Of a stretch of DNA of 49,039 bases, positions 1 through 8,844 are shown piece after piece. A program made the translations under genes and the position numbers. Position 1 is the first letter of the stretch; each line of letters starts with the position of its first letter. The notes under the pieces are model-generated. The model saw nothing but the letters and a program-made list of their open reading frames with translations, made no database searches and was not told the DNA's origin. The DNA lies in contig JASHOD010000050.1 of NCBI GenBank assembly GCA_030041295.1, forward strand, positions 1 to 49,039, written 5' to 3'. This stretch comes from Nitrososphaerales archaeon (lineage in GTDB: Archaea; Thermoproteota; Nitrososphaeria; Nitrososphaerales; CADDZS01).

Positions 1-306
1 GCTACCGAGCTCGTCATAACAGAATCTTGCAATGCCATTTTGACAGCTCTTAGACGCCGACGCATTAACGAAGAACAGGCTGAAAAGGCATTCGAGGTCC
101 TGCTCAGCTTCATTGATACGAACATCCAGATCTTTAGGCAATCAGAATCTTTACTGCATCAAGCTTTTCAAAATGCAAGAGAAAATGGCTTGGCCATTTA
201 TGATAGCATCTACATAGTACTTGCACAGCAGCTCGATGGCTCGCTTTCCTCTCGAGATCCGAAGCAAATAGAGATAGCGAGAAAGTCGGGAGTGAAGGTA
301 ATCTGA
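1..306 (+). CDS. PIN-domain protein (VapC-like toxin), 5' truncated by window edge
   Basis: The frame is open from base 1, so the true start lies outside the window. The visible 101 residues match the second half of a PIN domain: a helix with a conserved Glu (ITESCNAIL), a long helical linker, then YDSIYIVLAQ and a late SSRD acidic motif before the terminal ARKSGVKVI strand. PIN proteins are Mg-dependent ribonucleases, usually toxins of VapBC pairs. Any antitoxin would lie upstream, out of view. It is the only PIN gene here without a visible lesion, although only part of it can be seen. Confidence 0.75.
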   Translation, partial: ATELVITESCNAILTALRRRRINEEQAEKAFEVLLSFIDTNIQIFRQSESLLHQAFQNARENGLAIYDSIYIVLAQQLDGSLSSRDPKQIEIARKSGVKVI

Positions 307-383
307 CATAACATGCTTCTGGACATTCTCGGAGATTTTAAAGAAAGCGATCCTAGAATATCTAGGCTCAACCATTTCTTCTT

Positions 384-1331
384 CTACAAAGAATCCATAA
401 TTTGCTTGAAATCATTGGCTCCGTATTTTTCGTAGTACTTACGGAGCTTTGGATTCAAAATCGAAACCAGAATTTCGAGACCGTCGACTATGCGCGGCCC
501 GGGCCGACTGAAATAGGCATTTCCGTCCGAAGCGTAGACGTTATGATTTCTAACTGCAGGGATTTCATTCCATTTCGGAAGTTCTTTCAAAACCTGCGCT
601 TCTCTTTCAGCCCGTTCGACTCCAAATCCGCAAGGGGCTATTATGAGGTAATCCGGCGAATACTCGACAACATCATTCCACTTGATCCTTCGAGAATTCT
701 TACCGTGTAGCGCGAAGATGTCGTCTCCGCCTGCGCGCATTATCAGTTCCGCCATCCAGTGACCGCCAGACATGACAGGATCGATCCATTCCATGAAAAA
801 AACTTTCTTTTTTCTTTCTTCCCCGCTCTGGCTTTCTTGTATTTGTTTTACAAGCGATGTGGCTTTCTCTATCCTCGAGTTCAGCTCACCAACGAAATCA
901 TCCACTTCTTTCTCTCGCCCGCAAGTTGATCCGACCTTCTTGATCGAATTCATGATATCCTTCAGGGTGAACGTGTCGAGAGAAACTACCTCTGGTTTGT
1001 TTGGTAGCTTTGCAGATGCTCGTTGTATTTCTCCATATGACACTGCACAGACTTCGCAGAGTTCCTGCGTGAAGATAATGTCCGGCGCGGCCTTTGATAG
1101 AGCCGCGCGGTCAAGATGATAGATGGGACTCCCATTTTGAAGGGATTCTCTCACGGACGCGTCAATCTCTTTGCTATTCGTCGAATATGCGAGATTATTT
1201 GCAGTGAGTTTCGGTTTCTTTCTCGCCTCGGGCGGATAATCGCACTCATGAGTAACTCCGTATAGTTCATCTTGCAGGTTTAGTGCATAGATAATCTCGG
1301 TCGCACTAGGTAGGAAGGAGCAAATTCTCAT
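384..1331 (-). CDS. BtuF-like corrinoid-binding protein without signal peptide
   Basis: A two-lobed periplasmic-binding-protein fold of the BtuF/FhuD group (COG0614). The ATG at 1331 is preferred because the protein then begins MRICSFLPSATEII, the usual first strand of the family. The frame continues 17 codons further upstream without adding recognisable sequence. There is no signal peptide or lipobox, so the product is probably cytoplasmic. Family features include THECDYP, a CEVC motif after the TQEL strand, and the second-lobe motif SPDYLIIAPCGF. No permease or ATPase gene is adjacent. B12-dependent mutases lie 4-13 kb away, so a role in holding or delivering corrinoid is plausible but inferred. 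Confidence 0.7.
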   Translation of the reverse strand: MRICSFLPSATEIIYALNLQDELYGVTHECDYPPEARKKPKLTANNLAYSTNSKEIDASVRESLQNGSPIYHLDRAALSKAAPDIIFTQELCEVCAVSYGEIQRASAKLPNKPEVVSLDTFTLKDIMNSIKKVGSTCGREKEVDDFVGELNSRIEKATSLVKQIQESQSGEERKKKVFFMEWIDPVMSGGHWMAELIMRAGGDDIFALHGKNSRRIKWNDVVEYSPDYLIIAPCGFGVERAEREAQVLKELPKWNEIPAVRNHNVYASDGNAYFSRPGPRIVDGLEILVSILNPKLRKYYEKYGANDFKQIMDSL

Positions 1332-1387
1332 TTGATACAGGAAATCTTGTATTATCTCAATGAAAAAGAAATCGTTTTTCAAAACTG

Positions 1388-1906
1388 TTAAAGTCTATCT
1401 TCTTTCAAAAGACTGTACATGAGTTCGTCTCTATATCCAGATTTGTTGTTTCGCGAACGCTTCCTAAGTATGCCTTCTCTTCTGAATCCATTTTTCTCTA
1501 AAACTCTCTGAGACGGAATGTTTTCAATATCAGTAACGGACTCGAGTCTCTCAATATCCATCGTGGAAAATAGATAATCGACCAAGAGCTTAACAGCTTC
1601 TGTAGTATATCCCTTCCGTCTTTCGCTTGGTAGCGTCCTGTATCCTATTTCATAAAGATAGGGATAGTCCGTGCGAATATTGTAGTAAGCAACGAAGCCG
1701 AGTTTCTGGATACTATCAGTAAAGTTCCTTTCGACCATGAAGAAATTACTTTCTTTCACGAGTGTTTCAACTTCGTCGAAACTCATCGGAGCAAAACTAG
1801 CAAAATCTCCTGCAAATTCGGGATCGTTCCACCACTGATGAAATTCCTCCAAGTCGTTACTTTCGAGTGATCGTATTCTGACCTTATTTCCAGTCAGGAT
1901 TACCAT
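1388..1906 (-). CDS. GNAT-family N-acetyltransferase (RimJ/RimL type)
   Basis: A protein of 172 residues with the GNAT fold of the ribosomal-protein-acetyltransferase-like group. An N-terminal VRIRSLESND strand is followed by a WWNDPE motif. The acetyl-CoA pyrophosphate loop appears as ERRKGYTTEAVKLL near residue 115, and the typical C-terminal NIPSQRVLEKNGFRREG motif is present. Length is normal for the family. The substrate (a protein N-terminus or a small amine) cannot be read from sequence. It lies 56 bases upstream of the corrinoid-binding protein on the same strand and may be co-transcribed with it. Confidence 0.85.
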   Translation of the reverse strand: MVILTGNKVRIRSLESNDLEEFHQWWNDPEFAGDFASFAPMSFDEVETLVKESNFFMVERNFTDSIQKLGFVAYYNIRTDYPYLYEIGYRTLPSERRKGYTTEAVKLLVDYLFSTMDIERLESVTDIENIPSQRVLEKNGFRREGILRKRSRNNKSGYRDELMYSLLKEDRL

Positions 1907-2044
1907 TTTGTCTGCTCGTTCTTTGAATCAACGTGGGCCATTTATTCTCTCCGTTGACTTTCGCTGGTGTCTCTATCACTAAAAGCAAAAACAGTAATAA
2001 TCGAAATTTGAAGTTGAAGGCAGTAGAGGGAATAATTCTAGCCC

Positions 2045-3172
2045 TTGCCAACCACAATCTCAAAAACACGCACGAAAAGAATCTTTGAGCAGATCGACAA
2101 GAATCCGAAGATCACGGTCAAACCTGATCTGATTTTTGTTACAAATGGCGGCGAGCCGCATATGGACTATACTTTCTTTTACATTACTGGCTTTCCAAAG
2201 GGACTCTTCGAGGGTTCAGCTCTTTTGGCAAAACGAAACGGCGAAGTTTCCGTTTTCACTTCTCCACTTGAGGAGGAGATCGCAAAAGCCTATGGTGATG
2301 GAATTGCCATCTATACCAATTACAAGAAGGTAAAAGACGATATCCGAAAAGTTGCTGGAAACAAAGTGAAATCAGTTGGGATTAATTATCCTGACCTGAC
2401 CGTATCTTCATTCAAGACGGCGCGGTCTATTTTCAAAGGTTCGAAACTTGTGGACGTTGAAGAGCCTCTCACCGCGTGTCGTGCGATAAAAGACCAAACG
2501 GAGATTGAAACTATCCAAAAAGCATGCAGCATCGCATCCCAAGCTTACAAGAAGATTCCCTCGCTTTTGAAAGATGGGATAACAGAAACCGAAATTGCCG
2601 CAGAATTAGCCTACTCCATGCAAAGAGCTGGAAGTTCAGGCGTCTCTTTTGAATCAATAGTGTCCTTTGGAAGGAACAGTGCACTGCCTCATTATACTGC
2701 AGGTCAAGCTAAACTCAAAAATGGACAATTTGTTTTGATGGATTACGGAACAAAGTACTTGAGATATTGTTCTGATATCACGAGGACTTTGATTTATGGC
2801 AAAGCTTCAAAGGAGCAAAAGAGGATGTACGAAATCGTGAAAGAGGCAAACAAGGTTGGAATCGAGAATTGTACTCCTGAAAACACGGGAGCTGAAGCCC
2901 ACTTGAAAGCCGAGAAGGTAATCAACTCGACAGAGTACAAGGGGCGCTTCATTCACTCGCTCGGTCATTCGCTTGGACTCGCGGTACACGATCATGGTCC
3001 TAGCCTGTCGATTCGAACAAAAACACATCTCGAGCCAGGCATGGTGCTTACAGTAGAACCTGGAATATATGTCCCGTCACTGGGTGGTGTAAGGATCGAG
3101 GACGATGTGCTAATTACAAAGGGGAAACCGCGTGTTCTCACTTCCGCTACACGTGAACTAATAGAAGCCTAG
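2045..3172 (+). CDS. M24 metallopeptidase, Xaa-Pro aminopeptidase/dipeptidase type
   Basis: A creatinase-type N-terminal domain (about residues 1-140) is followed by a pita-bread catalytic domain. The five dinuclear metal ligands are visible: Asp in MDYGT, Asp in CSDITRT, His in HSLGHSLG, Glu in TVEPGIY and Glu in GVRIEDD. Such enzymes remove N-terminal residues before proline or cleave Xaa-Pro dipeptides in the cytoplasm. The start is a TTG at 2045, and no ATG gives a better N-terminus. Length (375 aa) is typical for archaeal PepQ-like proteins. Transcription is divergent from the GNAT gene. Confidence 0.9.
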   Translation: MPTTISKTRTKRIFEQIDKNPKITVKPDLIFVTNGGEPHMDYTFFYITGFPKGLFEGSALLAKRNGEVSVFTSPLEEEIAKAYGDGIAIYTNYKKVKDDIRKVAGNKVKSVGINYPDLTVSSFKTARSIFKGSKLVDVEEPLTACRAIKDQTEIETIQKACSIASQAYKKIPSLLKDGITETEIAAELAYSMQRAGSSGVSFESIVSFGRNSALPHYTAGQAKLKNGQFVLMDYGTKYLRYCSDITRTLIYGKASKEQKRMYEIVKEANKVGIENCTPENTGAEAHLKAEKVINSTEYKGRFIHSLGHSLGLAVHDHGPSLSIRTKTHLEPGMVLTVEPGIYVPSLGGVRIEDDVLITKGKPRVLTSATRELIEA

Positions 3173-3201
3173 AAGAAAACAAAACGGCTCGTAGATGTAA
3201 A

Positions 3202-4449
3202 ATGCGCACGCCTTCTCAAGAGACAACGAGGACCGATAAGGTCAAGGACTCAGCTTATCGTGTTAGACCGCTCAGGATACTCTATGGAGTTTCCTCGGTC
3301 GGGTTAGGACACGTTAGAAGGAGTTTGGCCGTAGTCAACAAGCTCCGCGAGTTGAATCCCGGCGTGGATTTGCAGCTCGACTGGATTGCCGCCGAACCCG
3401 CCCTAACCTTCCTCCAAAAAAATAATGAGAGGACCCTTGAGATCTGCCCGAAACTAGAAAGTTTGAGTGTTTATTTTGAGAAAAACACCGAGCACGGGAA
3501 AATTTCCGACATGTCAAAGGTCACCGCGGAGGCACAGGAAGCAGCCAAGAAAAACTACGCTTTCATCAAGCCCTTTCTTTACAGCTACGACCTCTTAATT
3601 CAGGACGAATTCGTGGAAACACTATTCTCCTTCATGTGGGACAAGGCGCCGCCGGCTGTCCCTTCCCCAAAGACCATAGTCCTGACTGATTACGTGGCGT
3701 TCGACACGGAATCTCCAAATCCGATCAACAAATTGAAAATCAGTTTGGCAAACCGGATGTTGAAGAAAGCATACCTCAATCAACAGCTAAGGATCTTCTT
3801 GGACACTCCTGACGCACTCCCCGAAAGCAGCGGTGCGAGAAGGTGGGTAGCCGAGAACTTTCATGTGCTGGGCCCCGTGATCCAGCCTCCTCCCACCGAA
3901 AGCAAGAGCGAATTGACAAAGAAATTGTTTGGGCAAACCCGGTCGGTCAAGTTCGTGGTTTTTACGATAGGAGGTACGGCAGTAGGGAAGGGCCTCGTCC
4001 AGTTTTTGATAAAGAATGCAAACTTTCTCAGCGAGAGATTGGACGCATACCTTGTGGTTCTTCTTGGACCCAGAATCAAACCGTCGGATCTAAGGGAAGT
4101 CGAATCGACGAGAATTTCCCTAGTTCCCTTCACTCTCGACTCGGTGAAATACCTAAAGATAGCAGAATGCGTCGTGAGCCAGGCAGGAGCTTCCAGTCTC
4201 TACGAAATAGCGTCCCTCGGCCTTCCGTGCGTCGTGGTTCCGATTGAAAACCACTTCGAGCAGCAGCAAAATGCAGAGCGCTTTTCCAACCGCTTTGGTT
4301 TCGAAGTCTTGCAATACAAGGAATTATCAATCGTGTCCCTTCAAAAAGCGGTATCGAACGCTCTAAAGGAAGACAAATATGAAGCTCCCGCACCGACGAA
4401 AGCCGCGCAAAGCGTGGCGAGGCTCGTCTACGATCTAGTTGGATTGTAG
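3202..4449 (+). CDS. GT28/MurG-like glycosyltransferase
   Basis: A GT-B-fold glycosyltransferase of 415 aa. The N-terminal domain starts around residue 24 with LRILYGVSSVGLGH, the glycine-rich acceptor loop of MurG-like enzymes. The C-terminal nucleotide-sugar site shows SQAGASSLYEIASLG and LPCVVVPIENHFEQQQNA, close to the UDP-sugar motif of GT28. It probably transfers a sugar from a UDP donor to a lipid or surface glycan. Donor and acceptor are unknown. It follows the peptidase gene by 29 bases, and the first 20 residues are poorly conserved in appearance. Confidence 0.8.
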   Translation: MRTPSQETTRTDKVKDSAYRVRPLRILYGVSSVGLGHVRRSLAVVNKLRELNPGVDLQLDWIAAEPALTFLQKNNERTLEICPKLESLSVYFEKNTEHGKISDMSKVTAEAQEAAKKNYAFIKPFLYSYDLLIQDEFVETLFSFMWDKAPPAVPSPKTIVLTDYVAFDTESPNPINKLKISLANRMLKKAYLNQQLRIFLDTPDALPESSGARRWVAENFHVLGPVIQPPPTESKSELTKKLFGQTRSVKFVVFTIGGTAVGKGLVQFLIKNANFLSERLDAYLVVLLGPRIKPSDLREVESTRISLVPFTLDSVKYLKIAECVVSQAGASSLYEIASLGLPCVVVPIENHFEQQQNAERFSNRFGFEVLQYKELSIVSLQKAVSNALKEDKYEAPAPTKAAQSVARLVYDLVGL

Positions 4450-4556
4450 AAGCAGTAGCTGATGTTGAAGGAAATGCTCAAGAGAAATTCAATATAGAGC
4501 GATTTTTTACAATCCCTTAAAAAAGCACAAATTTCTAGCCTGCTTGAAAAATACTA

Positions 4557-5198
4557 TTGTCCACTGCTTTAGGGAATATTAATAATCAGATGGACACGAC
4601 TGCGTCCAAAGTTTCTCGGATCGACAGGAAGATCAAAAAGTGCACGCTTTGTCCGCTCCACAAAGGAAGAACGAATGCCGTGCCGGGCGACGGGCCGATA
4701 CACGACCTCAACATAATGATCGTGGGGGAAGCCCCCGGGAGAAATGAAGACCTAGCGGGAAAGCCCTTCGTTGGTTCGGGCGGTAAATTACTCGACTCGA
4801 TACTAAAGGAGGCCGGTCTCAACAGGTCCGAAGTTTACATTACGAACATCGTAAAGTGTCGTCCCCCCAAGAATAGGAAACCGAAAACCCATGAAGTTGA
4901 AACGTGCACTTCGAATTACCTCGAAAGACAAATCGAGTTATTGAAACCGAAGCTTATCTGCACCCTCGGGGCAACGGCCCTCAAATACTTCACCGGAGAG
5001 ACGAATATGGGCGAAAACCACGGTAAATTAGTACGTTCAAAGAAGAATGATGGCCTTTCCTTCTTTCCGACATATCATCCCGCTGCTATTTTCAGGAACA
5101 GATCTCTGAAGGAAGTACTTCAGGAGGACATCAGAAAGATACCCTTCGTACTAAAGAAAGTGAAAGAAGAAGGGGCCAACAAACAAGGAATCGTCTAA
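4557..5198 (+). CDS. Family-4 uracil-DNA glycosylase, [4Fe-4S]
   Basis: A type-4 UDG of 213 aa that excises uracil from deaminated DNA. Four cluster cysteines are visible: CTLC near residues 29-32, KCRPP near residue 101 and ETC near residue 117. Motif A is GEAPGRNED followed by GKPFVGSGGKLLD, and the second catalytic motif is TYHPAAIF. The given start is a TTG at 4557. An in-frame ATG at 4590 would remove 11 unconserved residues. This family is typical of archaea and thermophilic bacteria. Confidence 0.95.
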   Translation: MSTALGNINNQMDTTASKVSRIDRKIKKCTLCPLHKGRTNAVPGDGPIHDLNIMIVGEAPGRNEDLAGKPFVGSGGKLLDSILKEAGLNRSEVYITNIVKCRPPKNRKPKTHEVETCTSNYLERQIELLKPKLICTLGATALKYFTGETNMGENHGKLVRSKKNDGLSFFPTYHPAAIFRNRSLKEVLQEDIRKIPFVLKKVKEEGANKQGIV

Positions 5199-5377
5199 CA
5201 TCAGCCTCAGGCTATTGAGCTTACTTCAACCTGAATTGAATCTCGTTCGAATCCCTTTGAGAAGGTCAACCTTGAAGCGACAGGTAAGATAGCCGTCCTA
5301 GTTTTGATACCATAATTCGTTGACTGTATTATTATTATTCAGATTTGCGGCTTCAACAGCGTTAACAAAACCAAAAG

Positions 5378-5902
5378 CTATTTCGACTTGCTACTTTTCT
5401 GACGCCTTCCTTTTTGTAAACACAGCTTACTCCGTCTCTTTGATTCAGGTTTTCGACTGGTCTCGTTGTTGACTAGATTTTCAATAAAGTCAATAATTGC
5501 TTTGAGCGAAGTTCCTGGGCCAAAATTTCCGAGAATTCCGAGCCTTTCGAGTTTAGGTTTGTCGGAATCTGGAATTATCCCTCCTCCTACGACGATAATG
5601 TCCGCCCCGCCTTTCTGCTTGAGGAACTGCTTTACCTTCGGGAACGCCGTCATGTGAGCGCCGTTCAATAGGCTTAGGGCAACTACGTCGACGTCTTCGT
5701 CTATCGCCATTTGGGCGACCTGCTCGGGCGTCGGCAAGAGTCCCGAGTATATCACTTCCATCCCTGCGTCGCGAAACGCCCGGCAGAGGACTAGAGCTCC
5801 GCGATCATGCCCGTCGAGTCCTGGCTTTGCTACCAAGATTCTGATTTTCTTTTGGCTGCTCTCTTGCTGTTGCTGCAAAACAGTTGCACTCAAAACGAGC
5901 AC
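5378..5902 (-). CDS. B12-binding small subunit of acyl-CoA mutase
   Basis: A cobalamin-binding domain protein of 174 aa. The lower-ligand motif DxHxxG appears as GLDGHDRG near residue 32, followed by ALSLLNGAHM and the GGGIIPDSD phosphate loop. This is the canonical layout of MutB-C/IcmB/McmB subunits, with a basic lysine/arginine-rich tail of about 25 residues. The GTG start is supported by a strong GGAGGAG ribosome-binding site 4 bases upstream. It lies 63 bases downstream of an isobutyryl-CoA-mutase-like large subunit. It is the only B12-binding subunit in the window, although there are two large subunits. Confidence 0.92.
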   Translation of the reverse strand: MLVLSATVLQQQQESSQKKIRILVAKPGLDGHDRGALVLCRAFRDAGMEVIYSGLLPTPEQVAQMAIDEDVDVVALSLLNGAHMTAFPKVKQFLKQKGGADIIVVGGGIIPDSDKPKLERLGILGNFGPGTSLKAIIDFIENLVNNETSRKPESKRRSKLCLQKGRRQKSSKSK

Positions 5903-5965
5903 CTCACTCCTCCACTAAATTACCCGCTTTTCTACGTATAATTGTATAATTACCCTTTTGGCCTT

Positions 5966-7747
5966 TCAAGCCAAGACAGGTTCCTTCCACCCGCCAAAGA
6001 CCCGCCTTCCAACGTCCATTATTTCCTGCAATGTGGCATAGTTTCTTACGGCTTCTAGCATTGGCTCAATCGAATTCGCGTCTGGGTCCTCGAATGCTTT
6101 TCTAAGAGACTCGAGCGCTGACTTGACCTTCCTCTCGTCACGTTTTTTTCGTAGTATCTTGACCTTCGAAGCGGCCCTTCTCTGAACCTCTTGGTTTACT
6201 CTCAGGTATTTGATTGGCTTGTCTTCTTCTTGCGTATACTTGTTAACTCCGACGACGAACTTGCCTTCGTTTTCCATCTGCTTGCTCTTGGTATAGGAGG
6301 TGTTCGCAATTTCCCGCTGGAGGTATCCTTGTTTTATTGCTTCGAGTACTCCTCCAAGTTGGAAAATTTTTTCGAAATACTTGTACGCTTGCTCTTCCAT
6401 CTCGTTGGTAAGCCATTCGAGATAATAGGATCCGCCAAGAGGATCTATTACATCAACAACTCCTGATTCTTCGGCGATTATCTGCTGCGTTCTTAGTGCC
6501 ACGGTAACGGCTTCTTTGGTCGGGAGTGCCCATGCTTCGTCGTAAGAATTCGTGTGTAGTGACTGGGTTCCTCCCAGGACTGCTGCTAGTGCTTCTATCG
6601 TAGTTCTGATGATATTGTTCAAAGGTTGCTGCCAGGTGAGCGAAACACCTGATGTCTGCGTATGGAACCTCAATAGAAGACTGCGTGGATTCTTCGCTCC
6701 GTATTTTTCTTTCAACACTGTTGCCCAGATGCGTCTGGCGGCTCTAAACTTGGCAATCTCTTCGAAGAAATCCATATCGCAGTTGAAAAAGAAAGAAAAT
6801 CTAGGAACAAACGAGTCTACGTCGAGACCCGCCTGCATTCCGAGCTCTACGTAGGAAAATCCGTCAGCAAGCGTAAATGCGAGTTCTTGAATCGCATTTG
6901 CTCCGGCCTCCCTTATGTGGTATCCGGAGATTGAAATGTAATGCCAGTAAGGCATTTTCTTGGTGCAGAATACCATCATATCGCGAATTATACGCAAGTG
7001 AGCTTCCGGCGGAAACGCCCATTCCTTTTGGGCGATGTATTCCTTCAGAATGTCCGTCTGGACAGTTCCGCGGAGCTTTTCAAGGGGAACTCCCTGTTTT
7101 TCTCCGACAGCTGCATACATACAAGTTAGGACGGCCGCCGGCGCGTTGATAGTCATCGAAGTGCTCACCTGATCTAGCGGGATACCCTTGAAGATGGTCT
7201 CCATATCCTCAAGTGAAGATACAGACACGCCACACTTTCCCACCTCGCCTTCTGCCCGGTCGCTGTCAGCATCGTAACCATACAGGGTCGGCATGTCGAA
7301 CGCAATCGACAGCCCGGTCTCTCCTTCCTTTAGGAGATACTTTAGCCGCTTGTTAGTTTGGTCCGCAGTGCCAAAGCCAGAAAACATTCGCATCGTCCAC
7401 AAGCGTCCCCTGTACATGGACGGATAAACCCCTCGGGTGTACGGATACTCCCCTGGCATTCCGAGCTCTTTTTCGTAGGAGGAACCCGCGTTACTAGCGG
7501 GTGTGTAGATCCGCTCCAGCGGTATGCCAGAGGCATTCTCAAAAATCTCCTTTCGTTCGGGAGCCTGCGCAAGATATGGTTCCAGAACTTGCTTTTGCCA
7601 CTTTTGTACTCTGTTCCTCAGGGTGTTTAGAGCATCCTTGTCAAACTCGTTTTGCTGCTTTGAGGTAGACCTCTTCCGTTCCTCGAATTGCCTCAGTTTC
7701 TGAGTCCAAAAGGAATTATCATCATTATTGTTGTTGCTGCTAATCAT
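5966..7747 (-). CDS. Isobutyryl-CoA-mutase-like large subunit (MCM family)
   Basis: A catalytic TIM-barrel subunit (593 aa) of the adenosylcobalamin acyl-CoA mutases, with a hydrophilic, Gln/Asn-rich N-terminal extension of about 60 residues. At the position of methylmalonyl-CoA mutase Tyr89 it has Phe122 (TMRMFSGF). At the position of Arg207 it has Gln240 (EYIAQKEW). Phe plus Gln is the signature of isobutyryl-CoA mutase, which interconverts isobutyryl-CoA and butyryl-CoA. The active-site His is kept in SISGYHIREAG. It is followed by the B12 subunit. Automated annotation would probably call it methylmalonyl-CoA mutase. Activity on another acyl-CoA cannot be excluded. Confidence 0.85.
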   Translation of the reverse strand: MISSNNNNDDNSFWTQKLRQFEERKRSTSKQQNEFDKDALNTLRNRVQKWQKQVLEPYLAQAPERKEIFENASGIPLERIYTPASNAGSSYEKELGMPGEYPYTRGVYPSMYRGRLWTMRMFSGFGTADQTNKRLKYLLKEGETGLSIAFDMPTLYGYDADSDRAEGEVGKCGVSVSSLEDMETIFKGIPLDQVSTSMTINAPAAVLTCMYAAVGEKQGVPLEKLRGTVQTDILKEYIAQKEWAFPPEAHLRIIRDMMVFCTKKMPYWHYISISGYHIREAGANAIQELAFTLADGFSYVELGMQAGLDVDSFVPRFSFFFNCDMDFFEEIAKFRAARRIWATVLKEKYGAKNPRSLLLRFHTQTSGVSLTWQQPLNNIIRTTIEALAAVLGGTQSLHTNSYDEAWALPTKEAVTVALRTQQIIAEESGVVDVIDPLGGSYYLEWLTNEMEEQAYKYFEKIFQLGGVLEAIKQGYLQREIANTSYTKSKQMENEGKFVVGVNKYTQEEDKPIKYLRVNQEVQRRAASKVKILRKKRDERKVKSALESLRKAFEDPDANSIEPMLEAVRNYATLQEIMDVGRRVFGGWKEPVLA

Positions 7748-7965
7748 GGTTTTGTATGAACACCAAACTAGATAGGTTCGAATTTTCGAGATTTTTTGAA
7801 TAGAGCTTCTTCGAGTAAACTTTGATGTAAATTACATTACGTGATATTTCATTGTTTGCCTTTCCAATCCTCTTTTGCACCGTTTCCGTGTTGGTAATAA
7901 CGATGAAATGCCTGTACTAACCTTCCTTCCTCGTAACTTACAGTTCCCGGAACTCGATCGCTGGA

Positions 7966-8844
7966 ATGGATAAAAAGGGCTACGCTAGATCCTCCGACCA
8001 AGTAAAGATTTACTACCATATTGTAGGCGACGGTCAAAATCCTATAGTGTTGATTAATGGGGGTCCTGGACTTACCCATACCGAACTCAGGGAGCTGCGA
8101 TATCTATCAAAATATGGGACTTTGGTATATTATGATCAGCGTGGCACGGGGAAATCAGGCAAGACGGATCCTGAACACTACACGGTCGAAGCCAATGTTC
8201 AAGACCTGGAATACTTGAGGAGGTATCTAGTTCTCGGGAAGATTTCTATCTTGGGATTTGGTTGGGGAGCTTGCATTGCGCTATTGTACGCCTTGACATA
8301 TCCGTCAAATGTCAGAAAGTTGATTCTTGTAAGTGAATTCTCATCGGCCTCCGACTTCACCCAAATCCTTCAAGGATTGAAGAATAATGCACCCAAAAAC
8401 GAACGAGAAATCCTTGAGAAATATGAGAAGCGTGGTCTGTACTCGGAGGGAGAAAAATATCCTGAAGAATACCTGAGTGCAATTCAACCAACCTACGAAC
8501 CATACACAATCGTGATGTTGGTTCCTAATTATTTGATGAGGGTATTTGGTGAGCTAAACTGGGATGTCTACAAAACGATGTGGGGAGAAGAGAGCGAATT
8601 CAAAATCACAGGCACGCTCAGTTATTTTGACGTGCGTGGCCGGCTCAATGAGTTAAGTATGCCTGTTCTCATGATCTATGGAGCTAACGATCTTGTTCCG
8701 ATCGAATTAGCAAAACGCGACGCAGCTCAAATCCGTAATTCGAAGCTAGTTATAATCGAAGATGCTAAGCATTACTGTTTCATCGATCAACCAAAAGAAT
8801 TCGAAAGGATCGTACGAGATTTTCTGATCTCAAACGATCAGTAG
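7966..8844 (+). CDS. Alpha/beta-hydrolase of proline-iminopeptidase type, nucleophile Ser replaced by Gly
   Basis: A 292-aa S33-like protein with the INGGPG oxyanion loop near residue 31 and YYDQRGTGKS near residue 56. The nucleophile elbow, normally GxSxG, reads LGFGWGAC, so residue 99 is Gly (codon GGT, one base from AGT Ser). The Asp (YGANDLVP) and His (DAKHYCF) positions are kept. The frame is intact and the fold looks complete, so this could be a non-hydrolytic homologue or a recent loss of activity. Its 3' end overlaps the convergent biotin ligase gene by 7 bases. Confidence 0.85.
   Translation: MDKKGYARSSDQVKIYYHIVGDGQNPIVLINGGPGLTHTELRELRYLSKYGTLVYYDQRGTGKSGKTDPEHYTVEANVQDLEYLRRYLVLGKISILGFGWGACIALLYALTYPSNVRKLILVSEFSSASDFTQILQGLKNNAPKNEREILEKYEKRGLYSEGEKYPEEYLSAIQPTYEPYTIVMLVPNYLMRVFGELNWDVYKTMWGEESEFKITGTLSYFDVRGRLNELSMPVLMIYGANDLVPIELAKRDAAQIRNSKLVIIEDAKHYCFIDQPKEFERIVRDFLISNDQ

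Noticed and set aside
5240-5260. tRNA T-arm-like GTTCGAATC
   Set aside because: The flanking bases cannot form the T stem, and no acceptor or anticodon arm fits around it.
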